A stretch of DNA of 64,000 nt from Verrucomicrobiia bacterium (GCA_026414565.1 JAOAIT010000049.1:1-64000); one strand, 5' to 3'; counted from the stretch's first letter, positions 45,201 to 53,474 are shown. Made by a program: numbers and translations. Notes: a model not told the origin generated them from the letters alone.

Positions 45201-45804
45201 GCATTTCCCGGCCGTCCCACGTGGCCGCCAGATGCACCCAGACACCATCCGGCCAGAGGCCGCCGGATAAACTCCGGGCGCTGGAAGGCTGGGGCCGGCC
45301 GATTTCAAAGCTCGCGTTTTTTTGCGGGTAGGAGGAATAAACCCGCCAACCCGACCAGTAACCATCGCCGGTGCCTACAACTCCACCGTTGGGCGATTGG
45401 TTGTTGCCGCGATGAGCGCCGGGACCGTTTTTGCGAAACCAGCCCGCCACGGTGAAAGCGCGATTGGTCGGGTTGAATGCCGGCCCCACCAGGGCGCCGG
45501 CATCCAGGCGCACGGCGGTTTTGCCCGGCCAGCGGCCCTCAACGATTTGCAGGGTGTTGGCAGTCTGGCCGGCGGCGGGCGCGGCTTGAAAACGCAGGGG
45601 CGCGCCCCCGCGCGCCTCCGGGATTTGCAGCGATTGCGGGGTGAGGTTGTCAAACAGGTAGCATCGCTCCACGTCGGGTTGACTGGCCAGGCCGTTGGCA
45701 AATTTCCGCCAGGCGGCGAGGCTGGACGAGTCACCCGCGCCCAAGGCAGTCAATGCCGACATGGCCATGCCCGCCGCGAGGTTGATCAAGACCAGGGTGC
45801 GCAT
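42244..45804 (-). CDS. Giant secreted protein: LamG, TPR-like and right-handed beta-helix domains
   Basis: This is about 1,186 residues with a signal peptide (TLVLINLAAGMAMSALTALGAG). Residues ~95-290 form a LamG/concanavalin-like domain (FTVAGWFRK...WVHLAATWDGREMRLYLHGD). Residues ~300-510 are helical repeats (ALARKEYAAAELALSRLPATPAP and on). From ~530 a parallel beta-helix carbohydrate-active module begins (FYVAPQGSDANPGTAAKPFASLARAREAVR). Repeated strand motifs follow (NVSLLGCSVARFGENGVIIQGG; HLIEFNEVFNVVRESDDQGG). The module resembles GH141/PL-type polysaccharide enzymes. It was truncated to the Met at 45804 because the signal peptide begins there. Combining helical repeats with LamG and a beta-helix in one chain is unusual; the substrate is unknown. 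Confidence 0.78.
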   Translation of the reverse strand: MRTLVLINLAAGMAMSALTALGAGDSSSLAAWRKFANGLASQPDVERCYLFDNLTPQSLQIPEARGGAPLRFQAAPAAGQTANTLQIVEGRWPGKTAVRLDAGALVGPAFNPTNRAFTVAGWFRKNGPGAHRGNNQSPNGGVVGTGDGYWSGWRVYSSYPQKNASFEIGRPQPSSARSLSGGLWPDGVWVHLAATWDGREMRLYLHGDCVAATPYDGAYTPAAGNAFRLGYFNAGIGSLVLEVDECTIYRRALSAAEVLALAWWSHPLPGNAASTLEAARLALARKEYAAAELALSRLPATPAPLQGLAGLRRAEVLRLQNQPAAAAHLLLQLTQQAPPPLSATALESLRRIFMEAGAPDFGAAVAERIYRLPDLSERERLMARRALAQASREAGQWPAALEHYTALAQAPAASPRERWEARMALIHTHFEARNHTAVRAECQRLLGEAEAPALFKGLAQMRLAQSFEREKQYARALEEYRKLETLPDVPAHWVAEARQAMTEISRLQRGLPAWDAEATRTPPAELPQPGAVFYVAPQGSDANPGTAAKPFASLARAREAVRQLKSQGQLPAGGVTILVQGGEYALREPFRLEARDSGQPGRPIVYRAAPNQKPRFVGSQALSGFTPVTDPALKALLPAASREQVLQCDLRALGLTNWGAVTASGRRADLYFNGTRLTLARWPNTNWVQVGKLLGGTNTAMSIHARRGNREGRFTFDFDRPARWQQEPEIWLHGYWFWDWAEDYQRVAALDLTNRSITLAPPAASYGYHEGQPYYALNLFAEIDLPGEWYLDRTIGRLYLLPPGKLAGARVTFPLLDGPMVTLTNVAEVALVGLQFEEGRGDGVILSGCTNVSLLGCSVARFGENGVIIQGGTQCTLFGCDIFTLGRNGTIVRGGDRRTLQSAGHLVENCHIYEMSRFKPTYTPAILAEGVGIRLRHNRLHTCPSSAMRIEGNDHLIEFNEVFNVVRESDDQGGADMWGNPTYRGVVYRYNFWHHIGNPREVGQAGIRLDDAICGVLIYGNIFYRCAEGLFGGVQIHGGKDNIVDHNLFVDCQAAVSFSAWGARQWKEFLDRPEIRRKTSAEVDLLSPPYATRYPGVADLESHADRNYIWRNAVIQCRQFLLRSPAVTELLDNYISARDPGFANLARGDFRLPDRAVLYDRLVWRPLPVSAMGLYPHPLRASAPPP

Positions 45805-45897
45805 ACGGGGCCAAGCATGGCAATTCCCTGCAGGATTGACGATAAAAACCTGATGTCCCAGCGGCGCGGGCAAAGATGGGGCCGCCACACCGGCCGC

Positions 45898-47358
45898 CTA
45901 GGATGGTGGAGGGGGTGATTTGAGCAGGAAGGCCAACCGCTGGTTGGCGGCCTCGGCCAGGGTGCTGAGCAGGTTGCGTTTTTCCAGATGCAGCTCGTCT
46001 TGATCGTCGCGGCGCCGCAAATAAAACTCCAGTTTCATCCCCGTGTCGGTGAACTCGTGGGTTTCCACCGGCAGGCTGTGGAGGCTATCCACGCCGGGGG
46101 CCAGCCAGAGATGCTCGCCGCCCTGGTGATGGCCGTTGCCGGGCCAGGAGATTTTGAAGCCCGGCTTCTGATACTCCACACAGACGGATTGCAGGATTTG
46201 GGGGATTTGCTCGATTTCCGTGGCCAGGGCCAGCTTGCAGCGGGCGGCTTCGGCCACGTGATACAGGAGTTTGAAATGGAGCCGCTCCGGAGTTCTCCCC
46301 AGTTGGGTCAAGGCCTTCCAATAGCCCAGCGCGCGCAGGCCGGCAAAGAGCACCACAAAGAGCGCCGCAAACCCAAACGCCATGCCGGCGCTGTTTTCCA
46401 TGACCGTGACCAGGGCCACCAGCCCGCAAAGCAGGCAGAAACCATAAATAATAATCGAGGCCTGCCGGTGATTCAGGCCACGGGCCAGCAGGCGGTGGTG
46501 AATGTGGCCGGCATCGCCACTGAACATGGACTTGCCGCGCACCGCCCGGCGCACCATGGCCAGGAGGGTGTCAATGATGGGAAAGCCGAGCACCAACACC
46601 GGAATGAGCAGCGAGGCGGCCAGCGTGCCTTTTTGCGAGGTGACCAGCGCGCTGACAGCCAGGGTCATGCCCAAAAACAGGCTGCCGGTGTCCCCCAAGA
46701 AAATGCGGGCGGGATTAAAATTGTAGGGCAGGAATCCCAGACAGGCGCCTGCCAGTGCCGTCATGATGACCGCGCCCACGGTGTTGTCATTGTAGATGGA
46801 AATGGCCGCGATGGTGGCGGCGGCGAAGAAAGACACCCCGCAGGCCAGGCCGTCAATACCGTCCACCAGGTTGATGGCATTGGTGATGCCAATGAGCCAC
46901 AGGAGGGTGAGCAGGGGACCGGCCCACCCCAAAGAAACGCTGCCCAGGGAGGGGATGGTGATGGACTGGAAACCCACGCCCGACACCACGAGCGCCACCG
47001 CCACGGGCAGTTGCGCCATGAGTTTTTTGCGGGCATTGAGTCCTCTCAAATCGTCATAAATCCCCAACAGCAGCATTGCCACACCGCTCAACAAGATTTG
47101 GAGCACCGCCGCCTCCTGCGCCCGCAGCAAATTGGCCACGCGGTTGTCATACATCCACAGGGCGGCAATGGGCAGCCACATGGCCAGCGCCACGGCCAGC
47201 CCGCCCAGCAGGGGAATGGGGCGATGGTGGATTTTTCTGGTGCCGGGATGATCCAGGATTCCGGCGCGTGAAGCCAGCCAGCGGACTATCGGGGTGAGCA
47301 ACAAACCCAGGCCGCAGGCCAGAGCCAACAGCCCCAGATATGTCTTATAATTTCCCAT
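45898..47358 (-). CDS. WecA/MraY-family sugar-1-phosphate transferase with C-terminal extension
   Basis: This 486-residue polytopic protein transfers a sugar-1-phosphate (probably N-acetylhexosamine-1-P) to undecaprenyl phosphate. Motifs are HHRPIPLLGGLA, the catalytic NLVDGIDGLACG (Asp pair), ARIFLGDTGSLFLGM and the HIHHRLLARGLNHRQAS His-rich loop. The membrane part ends around residue 350. A ~135-residue predicted cytoplasmic extension follows (ERLHFKLLYHVAEAARCKLA...EFYLRRRDDQDELHLEKRNLL), which ordinary WecA/TagO lacks. It starts O-antigen, teichoic-acid-like or exopolysaccharide synthesis. No other polysaccharide genes flank it. Confidence 0.85.
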   Translation of the reverse strand: MGNYKTYLGLLALACGLGLLLTPIVRWLASRAGILDHPGTRKIHHRPIPLLGGLAVALAMWLPIAALWMYDNRVANLLRAQEAAVLQILLSGVAMLLLGIYDDLRGLNARKKLMAQLPVAVALVVSGVGFQSITIPSLGSVSLGWAGPLLTLLWLIGITNAINLVDGIDGLACGVSFFAAATIAAISIYNDNTVGAVIMTALAGACLGFLPYNFNPARIFLGDTGSLFLGMTLAVSALVTSQKGTLAASLLIPVLVLGFPIIDTLLAMVRRAVRGKSMFSGDAGHIHHRLLARGLNHRQASIIIYGFCLLCGLVALVTVMENSAGMAFGFAALFVVLFAGLRALGYWKALTQLGRTPERLHFKLLYHVAEAARCKLALATEIEQIPQILQSVCVEYQKPGFKISWPGNGHHQGGEHLWLAPGVDSLHSLPVETHEFTDTGMKLEFYLRRRDDQDELHLEKRNLLSTLAEAANQRLAFLLKSPPPPS

Positions 47359-47515
47359 GCGCCTACGCGTTGCTGCCCAACCCGCCCTTTGTTACCGCCA
47401 GGAGCAGACCCGCGTCAATCAGGATGTCGGAAACTTTGCGGCTCAGCTTAACAGGATTTGACCGCTCCACTGCCCTATGACACTATAAGCACAACTGGTG
47501 CAAGAGGAAATAATT

Positions 47516-47989
47516 ATGAAAAAAAATACTGCAAACACAAAGGCCACGCCCAAGGGCGCTCTGGCGGACAGTCTCAATCAAGTGCTGGCCGATTCCTACG
47601 CCTTGATGGCGCTCACCCATGCCGCCCATTGGAATGTGGAAGGGCCCGGTTTTTTTGCCCTGCACACCGCCTTTCAAACCCAATACGAGGAGCTGTTCAC
47701 GGCGATTGATGAGATTGCCGAGCGGATTCGCGCCCTGGGCGCCTATGCCATGAGCGGGCTGACCGCCTTTGCCAGAGCCGCCGGCATGAAGGAGTTTTCC
47801 GCGCCGCTCAGTCAGGAGGAATATGTCCGCCGGCTGTTGGAGGCCAACCGGAAACTCATCGCGGATGCGGAAAAAGCGCGCGATCTGGCCGGGGAGGCCA
47901 ATGACATGGAAAGCCAGGACTTGATGATCCAGCGGATCACCCTCCATCAAAAAACGGTCTGGATGCTGGAAAGTTTCCTCAAGTCCTAA
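47516..47989 (+). CDS. dps: Dps/ferritin-like DNA-protection protein
   Basis: This 157-residue Dps has the family's ferroxidase-site sequence in ALTHAAHWNVEGPGFFALHTAFQTQYEELFTAIDEIAERIRALG, and helices to the end (ITLHQKTVWMLESFL). Dps oxidises ferrous iron with peroxide and protects DNA. ATG 47516 follows a good ribosome-binding site (GAGGAAA, 47504-47510). The start at 47498 is upstream of that site and is rejected. The stop overlaps the convergent copA stop by 4 nt. Confidence 0.9.
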   Translation: MKKNTANTKATPKGALADSLNQVLADSYALMALTHAAHWNVEGPGFFALHTAFQTQYEELFTAIDEIAERIRALGAYAMSGLTAFARAAGMKEFSAPLSQEEYVRRLLEANRKLIADAEKARDLAGEANDMESQDLMIQRITLHQKTVWMLESFLKS

Positions 47990-50313
47990 GGTCTGGAGGG
48001 TTGGGAGCGGCTGGAAAATTGTGGGCGCCAGCGGTACAGCCGCAACGAATTGCCGATCACAATCAGATCGCTCAGCCCCATGGTGGCAGCGCAAAGCACC
48101 GGGCTTAAGAAACCCAGGGCCGCCAGGGGAATGGCTGCGGCATTGTAAAAAAATGCCCAGAAAAGATTTTGCTTGATGGTGCGCAGCGTTTTTTGAGCGA
48201 GGGCCAGGGCCAGCGGCACGGCGGCCAGATCGGATTGCAGGAGCAGGAGGTCGGCCGCCTCGCGGGCAACGTCACTGGCGCGGCTTACCGCGATGCCCAA
48301 ATCGGCTTGTTTGAGGGCGGGGGCGTCATTGATGCCATCCCCCACAAAAGCCACTTTCTCCCCTTGCGCCTGTAATTGACGCAGCACCCCGGCCTTCTGC
48401 TCGGGCCGCACGCCGGCAAAGACCAGGGCTTCCGGGATGCCGGCCGCCTGGGCGATGGCGCGGGCGGTGTGGGGATGGTCGCCGGTAATCATCCCCACTT
48501 TTTTGCCCTGTTGTTGAAGCTGGGCCACAATATCCGCGGCCCCGGGCTTCAACGTGTCCTGCAGGGCAAAGGCCGCAAGTAATTGGCGATCCAGACTCAG
48601 GCCAACCACGGTGGCCGCCTGCCTGCTCCAGTGACTTTCAAAAGCGGCAGCGGGGGATAAGTCCACCTCTTGCTCCTGGAGCCAGGCCAAAGAACCCAGG
48701 CGCAACACTTGCGAGCTGGGAGGCCAGAGGGCTTGCACACCTTGGCCGCGCAGCTCCTGCCACTGGTCCAGCGGAAACTGTGCCTGCGGAGACAGCCGGG
48801 CAATGGTTTGGCTCAGGGGATGACTGGAAGAGCGGGCAAGCGCGGCCGCCATTTCGGCCACCGGTGGCAGGGGGGACTGGCCGCCTCCCAAATCCAAGAC
48901 CCCGGCACAGGTCACCTGGCCGCGGGTGAGGGTGCCGGTTTTGTCGAAGATGACCATGGAGATGCGCCCGGATTTTTCCAGGGCCTGGCCGTCCCGGATG
49001 AGAATGCCTTTGGTGGCGGCAACGTTGGCTGCGGCCATGATGGCGGTGGGGGTGGCCAGTCCCATGGCGCAGGGACAGGCCACAATGAGCACCGCCACCG
49101 CTTGAATGATGGCGGCCGCCAGCGCCGTCGCAGGGACTAGGGCGGGCCAGAGATGGCGGGCCATCTGCCGGCTGAACTCACTGGCCGATTCATAATTCAA
49201 TCCCCACCACAAGCCGGTGAGCACGGCCACCAGCACCACCCCGGGGACGAACACACTGCTGACGCGATCGCCGAGGCGTTGAATGTTGGCGCGGCTGCTT
49301 TGGGCGCGCTCGACGGCGGCAATGATGTGAGCCAGGGCGGTTTGTTCACCCGTGGCCTGAACGCGCACGAGCAGGCGGCCCGACTGATTCAGCGTGCCGG
49401 CATAGACGCTGTCTCCGCGCTGCTTGTTCACCGGCAGCGGCTCCCCGGTGAGCATGGATTCGTCCACCGTGCTCTCCCCGAAGGAAACCTGGCCATCGGC
49501 CGGCACCCGGTCACCCGGGCGCAGGACGACGGTATCCCCGGGGCGCAACTGGCTGACCGGCACTTCCACCTCGGCGAGCTGGCGCTGGACGCGAGCGGTG
49601 GGGGGCGCCAACTGGAGCAGGCCTTGCAAGGCCGACGCGGCTTTGGCCGAGGTGCGAGCTTCCAGCCAGTGTCCCACACTGATGAGCGTGATGATGGCGG
49701 AGGCCTCCAAAAAATAGAGATGGCCGGGATAAGCGGTCACCAGGCCCCACACACTGAAGCCATAAGCGGCCGAGGACCCCAGGGCCACCAGCAAATCCAT
49801 ATTGGCCTGCCCCACCCGCAACTGTCGCCAGGCCGCCCGATAAAAACGGGCGCCGCAGCCGAATTGAACAAGGCTGGCCAGTACCAGTGCCAGCCATTGA
49901 AACCAGCGCTCCATGCCCCAGTGGGTGAGCCACTCGCCGCCCAGCAAAACGAGGGTGACCGTGCCCCCAAGCCAGACATTGGCCCCCCAGCCAGCCCAAA
50001 AACCAGCAGCCTCGCCCGCCGGCGACCCGGAGGGAGATGTACCCGCTTCGGCTTGGCCCAAAGCCGAGGCCGCTTGAATGCCATAACCAGCCTGGCGCAC
50101 GGCCAGGATGACGGCCTGCGGGTTGGGCGCAGCCCCCGGCTGCCAACGGACGGTGAGCCTGCCCCCGGCTATTTGGGGAGCAGCGGAGGCCACCCCGGGG
50201 ACACTTTGGGCCGCCTGTTGCACTTTTCGGGCGCAATTCTGGCAGGTCATGCCTTCCACCAAAAACGCTGTGGCGGAAGAGGTCCCAACGCCATTAACCG
50301 AGGTTGCCGACAT
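47986..50313 (-). CDS. copA: Copper-exporting P-type ATPase CopA
   Basis: This 775-residue P1B ATPase has an N-terminal heavy-metal domain (EGMTCQNCARKV near residue 18). The transport CPC is in VACPCAMGLATP (around residue 411), the phosphorylation loop DKTGTLTRGQ around 458, and VGMITGDHPHTARA and VAFVGDGINDAPALKQADLG follow. The last transmembrane segment reads TMGLSDLIVIGNSLRL, whereas CopA usually has MxxSS. The second Ser is replaced by Asp here, which could alter the metal site. It most likely exports Cu(I). It is divergent from a lipoprotein gene 51 bp away and convergent with dps. Confidence 0.9.
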   Translation of the reverse strand: MSATSVNGVGTSSATAFLVEGMTCQNCARKVQQAAQSVPGVASAAPQIAGGRLTVRWQPGAAPNPQAVILAVRQAGYGIQAASALGQAEAGTSPSGSPAGEAAGFWAGWGANVWLGGTVTLVLLGGEWLTHWGMERWFQWLALVLASLVQFGCGARFYRAAWRQLRVGQANMDLLVALGSSAAYGFSVWGLVTAYPGHLYFLEASAIITLISVGHWLEARTSAKAASALQGLLQLAPPTARVQRQLAEVEVPVSQLRPGDTVVLRPGDRVPADGQVSFGESTVDESMLTGEPLPVNKQRGDSVYAGTLNQSGRLLVRVQATGEQTALAHIIAAVERAQSSRANIQRLGDRVSSVFVPGVVLVAVLTGLWWGLNYESASEFSRQMARHLWPALVPATALAAAIIQAVAVLIVACPCAMGLATPTAIMAAANVAATKGILIRDGQALEKSGRISMVIFDKTGTLTRGQVTCAGVLDLGGGQSPLPPVAEMAAALARSSSHPLSQTIARLSPQAQFPLDQWQELRGQGVQALWPPSSQVLRLGSLAWLQEQEVDLSPAAAFESHWSRQAATVVGLSLDRQLLAAFALQDTLKPGAADIVAQLQQQGKKVGMITGDHPHTARAIAQAAGIPEALVFAGVRPEQKAGVLRQLQAQGEKVAFVGDGINDAPALKQADLGIAVSRASDVAREAADLLLLQSDLAAVPLALALAQKTLRTIKQNLFWAFFYNAAAIPLAALGFLSPVLCAATMGLSDLIVIGNSLRLYRWRPQFSSRSQPSRP

Positions 50314-50364
50314 AAAATTGTCGAAATATACGCGCCCGACGTGTTAAATTGGGCAGGTAACAAT

Positions 50365-51246
50365 ATGCACAAAGCGGTCCATGTTGCAATCGGCGGCTGG
50401 CGGCCCGGCTGGATATTGGCAGTGTACAGCTTGGCAGTCATGATATCGTGCGCAGCCGACAAGGAGGTGGCCAAAGGTATTTTCCAGGTGGGCGTTATTG
50501 ACCCGGTGGGGCTGCGGGAATGCTCGGGGGTGGCGCCAGTGCGGGGACGCACCAATCTGTTCTGGATGCACAGCGACGGCCATCGCCCTGTCTTGTACCT
50601 GGTGGGACGGGATGGACGGGATGGACGCCAATATGTGATTGAGAATGTGGCAGTGGTGGATTGGGAAGACATTGCCAGTGATCATCAAGGCCATCTCTAT
50701 TTGGGAGACATTGGTAACAATGAAGCCCAGCGGAATGAACTGGCGGTGCACCAAATCCCCGAGCCCGATTTGTCCCGGCCGGAGCATCCCCTGCAGGTGA
50801 CCAGAACCTGGCGTTTGCGATTTCCCGCCGCGCCGTTTGATTGCGAAAGCCTCTTTATTTATGACGGTTACGGGTACGTCATCTCCAAGGTGTTTGACGA
50901 TGCGCCGGCGGAGTTGTACCGGTTTCCGCTGAAAGCCGTGGGTCAACCCCTGGTGCTCGAAAAGGTGGGGGCTTTGGCTATTACTTCCCCGGTGACCGGC
51001 GCGGACATTTCCCCGGATGGACGCTGGCTGGGAGTGGCGGCCAAAAACGGCGTTTATGTCTTCGAGGTTGCAGGCCGCCCGGCGGCAAGCGTGGGGCAGA
51101 CGCCATTGATGGCTCGGTTCAAGGACCGGCACATTGAGGGCATTTGTTACACCGCCGAGGGATGGATTGTCACGGCGGAGACCCGCAACATTTTTCTGTT
51201 CACCGACCGTGCCTTTGCCCGGCCCAAGAGCGGGAAGAAACCCTGA
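50365..51246 (+). CDS. Predicted lipoprotein with beta-propeller-like sequence
   Basis: This 293-residue protein has a signal segment (GWILAVYSLAVMISCAAD) that looks like a lipoprotein signal with lipobox VMISC. The mature part shows repeated blade-like strands: NLFWMHSDGHRPVLYLVGRDG, IASDHQGHLYLGDIGNNEAQRNELAVHQIPEP, SPDGRWLGVAAKNGVYVFE and HIEGICYTAEGWIVTAETRNIFLF. This is consistent with a small propeller. Nothing identifies a substrate. The upstream frame that continues through the copA region is antisense noise; ATG 50365 gives the signal peptide. Confidence 0.7.
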   Translation: MHKAVHVAIGGWRPGWILAVYSLAVMISCAADKEVAKGIFQVGVIDPVGLRECSGVAPVRGRTNLFWMHSDGHRPVLYLVGRDGRDGRQYVIENVAVVDWEDIASDHQGHLYLGDIGNNEAQRNELAVHQIPEPDLSRPEHPLQVTRTWRLRFPAAPFDCESLFIYDGYGYVISKVFDDAPAELYRFPLKAVGQPLVLEKVGALAITSPVTGADISPDGRWLGVAAKNGVYVFEVAGRPAASVGQTPLMARFKDRHIEGICYTAEGWIVTAETRNIFLFTDRAFARPKSGKKP

Positions 51247-51351
51247 AGGTGCGTTTCAGTCCGGCCTGTCAGGGATGAAGATTTCTGGGAGGCGAGGTGT
51301 TTTTTTCCTGCTGCAAATGGGATCAAACACAGAAACCACTGGTGGGCGGTG

Positions 51352-51393
51352 ATGTTACATTTATGTTTCCTTTTCGACGTTGCAATGTAACAT
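51352..51393 (+). promoter_or_regulatory. Repeat element upstream of phoU operon (possible PhoB-type site)
   Basis: A perfect 10-bp inverted repeat: ATGTTACATT (51352-51361) and AATGTAACAT (51384-51393), separated by 22 nt. The same element also reads as an approximate direct repeat (TGTTACATTTAT / TGTAACATTCAT, 10 of 12 identical) spaced 33 bp apart. That equals three 11-bp PhoB-box steps. It lies 28 nt before the phoU ATG. Confidence 0.45.
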
Positions 51394-51420
51394 TCATCAC
51401 GTAAACCAACCTTCGTGTTT

Positions 51421-52545
51421 ATGCCAAGTCATTATGAAGAGACCCTGCAACGGGACATGGAACGTATCCGAAGCAAGGTCATGCAAATGGCCGGTCTGGT
51501 GGGGCAAGCCTTGACGGATGGGCTCAAGGCCTTGCAGGAAAACAACCGGCAACTGGCTTATCTGGTCATTTTGCGGGATCAAACGGTGGATGATTTGGAG
51601 CGGGAGGTGGACCGGCTCTGCCTGGAGTTTCTGGTGCGGCAACAACCGGCGGCGGGGCACTTGCGCTTTGCCTACGTCACCATCAAAATCAATCAGGAGC
51701 TGGAGCGCATCGGGGATTACGCCGAAAGCATTGCCCGGCAGATGCTTAAACTGGCCCCGCTGAAGCTGGATTTTCTGGCCCCGCGGCTGACGGAAATCGC
51801 GCAGTTGGCCATTCCCATGGTGCACGATGCCGTCCGGGCCTTTTTGGATCAAAATGTGGAGCTGGCCCGCAGAACCATCGAGGCGGAGGCCAGCGTCAAT
51901 GCGTTGCGCGATCAACTGATTCAGGAAATCAACCGCTGGCTGGCCGACAAACGCATCCCCTTGGAGGCCCTGCATCCCCTTTCCACCATTGTCCGGCGTT
52001 ACGAGCGGGTCTCCGACCAGAGCAAAAACATCTGCGAAGAAGTCATCTACATGGTCACCGGCGAATATGCCAAACACAAGACCAGCGACGTTTTCCGGGT
52101 GTTGTTTGTGGACGAGGACAATGCCTGCCTGAGCCGGATGGCCGAGGGGGTGGGAACGGCCCTGAAGTTGGACAAGTTTTTATTTTCCAGCGCCGGGTTG
52201 AACCCGCAGCCGATTTCAGAGGCCACAGCCCGTTTTCTGGCCGAAAAAAATCTGCCGGTGGTCCGCCAGACACCGGTTTCCCTGGCGCACGTGCCCAACC
52301 TCGAGTTTTACCAGGTGGTGGTGTTGTTCACGCCGGAGGCGCGAGCGGCGCTGGCGCGGTTGCCGGCCAAGGTGGTAGTCTTTGAGTGGCTGCTGGACAA
52401 TCCCGCCAAGGTGAAGGGAAACGAGGCAGAGGTGCGGGCTGCTTACGAGGCGGCCTACCAGTATGTGGAAGTGCATGTGCGGGATTTGGTGCAGGCCATT
52501 TTGGGACATGAGATTCCTTCCGAGACAACGGTAAAATCAGCTTAA
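51421..52545 (+). CDS. phoU: PhoU fused to degenerate ArsC/LMW-phosphatase-like domain
   Basis: Residues 1-~220 are PhoU: two three-helix repeats with the metal-binding-type motifs INQELERIGDYAESIARQ and HPLSTIVRRYERVSDQSKNICEEVIY. PhoU links the Pst transporter to the phosphate-sensing kinase. Residues ~228-374 resemble low-molecular-weight phosphatase/arsenate reductase proteins. The motif that normally reads FVCTGNSCRS reads FVDEDNACLS here: the catalytic Cys is Asp231 and the P-loop Arg is Leu237. A downstream SAGLNPQPISEATARFLAEKNLP segment confirms the fold. ATG 51421 was chosen over a GTG at 51415. It heads the operon phoU-pstSCA-pstB1-pstB2. Confidence 0.85.
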   Translation: MPSHYEETLQRDMERIRSKVMQMAGLVGQALTDGLKALQENNRQLAYLVILRDQTVDDLEREVDRLCLEFLVRQQPAAGHLRFAYVTIKINQELERIGDYAESIARQMLKLAPLKLDFLAPRLTEIAQLAIPMVHDAVRAFLDQNVELARRTIEAEASVNALRDQLIQEINRWLADKRIPLEALHPLSTIVRRYERVSDQSKNICEEVIYMVTGEYAKHKTSDVFRVLFVDEDNACLSRMAEGVGTALKLDKFLFSSAGLNPQPISEATARFLAEKNLPVVRQTPVSLAHVPNLEFYQVVVLFTPEARAALARLPAKVVVFEWLLDNPAKVKGNEAEVRAAYEAAYQYVEVHVRDLVQAILGHEIPSETTVKSA

Positions 52546-52571
52546 ACCTTGGGAAACAATCATCTAGGCTT

Positions 52572-53474
52572 ATGAAATCCTATACTCTAACAACGACGGC
52601 GCTCGGTTCCTTTTTATGCGCTGGCCTGCTGGCCTTCACCGGCTTGAGCTGCAAACGGGCGGATTCCAGCGGCAGCGGGGGGCGGGTCACCATCCAAAAC
52701 CGCGGCTCCGATACCATGGTCAATCTGGCCCAGGCCTGGGCGGAGGCGTATAAAAAAGTCCACCCCGAAGTGAAGGTGGAGGTGGGCGGCGGCGGCTCGG
52801 GCGTGGGCATTGCGGCGCTCATCAAGGGCACGGTGGACATTGCCAACTCCAGCCGGGACATCAAACCCTCGGAAGTGGAGCAGATGAAGAAAAACACAGG
52901 CAAGGAACCGAAGGAATTCACGGTGGGATATGACGCCCTGGCCATTTTTGTGCACAAGAGCAATCCCTTGGAAAACATCACTACCGAGCAGTTGGCCCAG
53001 ATTTACATGGAAGGCGGCAAGATCACCAAGTGGTCCCAACTGGGGGTCACCATCCCCGGCGGCGGCGATGACATCGTGCGTGTCAGCCGCCAGTCCAGCT
53101 CGGGAACGTATGAGTTCTTCCGCGAGCATGTGCTCAACAACAAGGACTTCAAGCTGGGCTCACGGGACATGAACGGCTCGAAGGAGGTGGTGGAGCTGGT
53201 GGGCAACACGCCGACGGCCATTGGTTACAGCGGCATGGGCTATGCCACGGACAAGGTCAAGATGCTTAAGGTGGATGGCGTGGCGCCGACGGTGGAAACC
53301 ACGCTGAATCGGACCTATCCGATTGCCCGCGCACTGCATTTGTACACGCAGGGTGAGCCGACGGGGGCGATCAAAGATTATCTGGACTGGATCCTGAGCG
53401 AGCCGGGGCAAATGCTCGTCCAGAAGACGGGCTACGTGCCTCTGCCCAAGGAAAAATGGGTTAAGAAACCCTGA
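52572..53474 (+). CDS. pstS: Phosphate-binding lipoprotein PstS
   Basis: This 300-residue periplasmic binding protein has a lipoprotein signal (LCAGLLAFTGLSC, Cys near residue 27). Phosphate-binding motifs are IQNRGSDTMVNLAQAW and VGGGGSGVGIAALIKGTVDIANSSRD, and the loop VSRQSSSGTYEFFREHVL. It delivers phosphate to PstCA. It follows phoU by 26 nt. Confidence 0.93.
   Translation: MKSYTLTTTALGSFLCAGLLAFTGLSCKRADSSGSGGRVTIQNRGSDTMVNLAQAWAEAYKKVHPEVKVEVGGGGSGVGIAALIKGTVDIANSSRDIKPSEVEQMKKNTGKEPKEFTVGYDALAIFVHKSNPLENITTEQLAQIYMEGGKITKWSQLGVTIPGGGDDIVRVSRQSSSGTYEFFREHVLNNKDFKLGSRDMNGSKEVVELVGNTPTAIGYSGMGYATDKVKMLKVDGVAPTVETTLNRTYPIARALHLYTQGEPTGAIKDYLDWILSEPGQMLVQKTGYVPLPKEKWVKKP

Noticed and set aside
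47458-47489. Possible housekeeping promoter before dps (TTGACC ... TATAAG)
   Set aside because: The spacing between the two elements is about 20 bp, and other pairings match poorly.
49153-50364. Long in-frame extension upstream of the lipoprotein at 50365
   Set aside because: It lies antisense to copA. The signal peptide at 50365 marks the real start.
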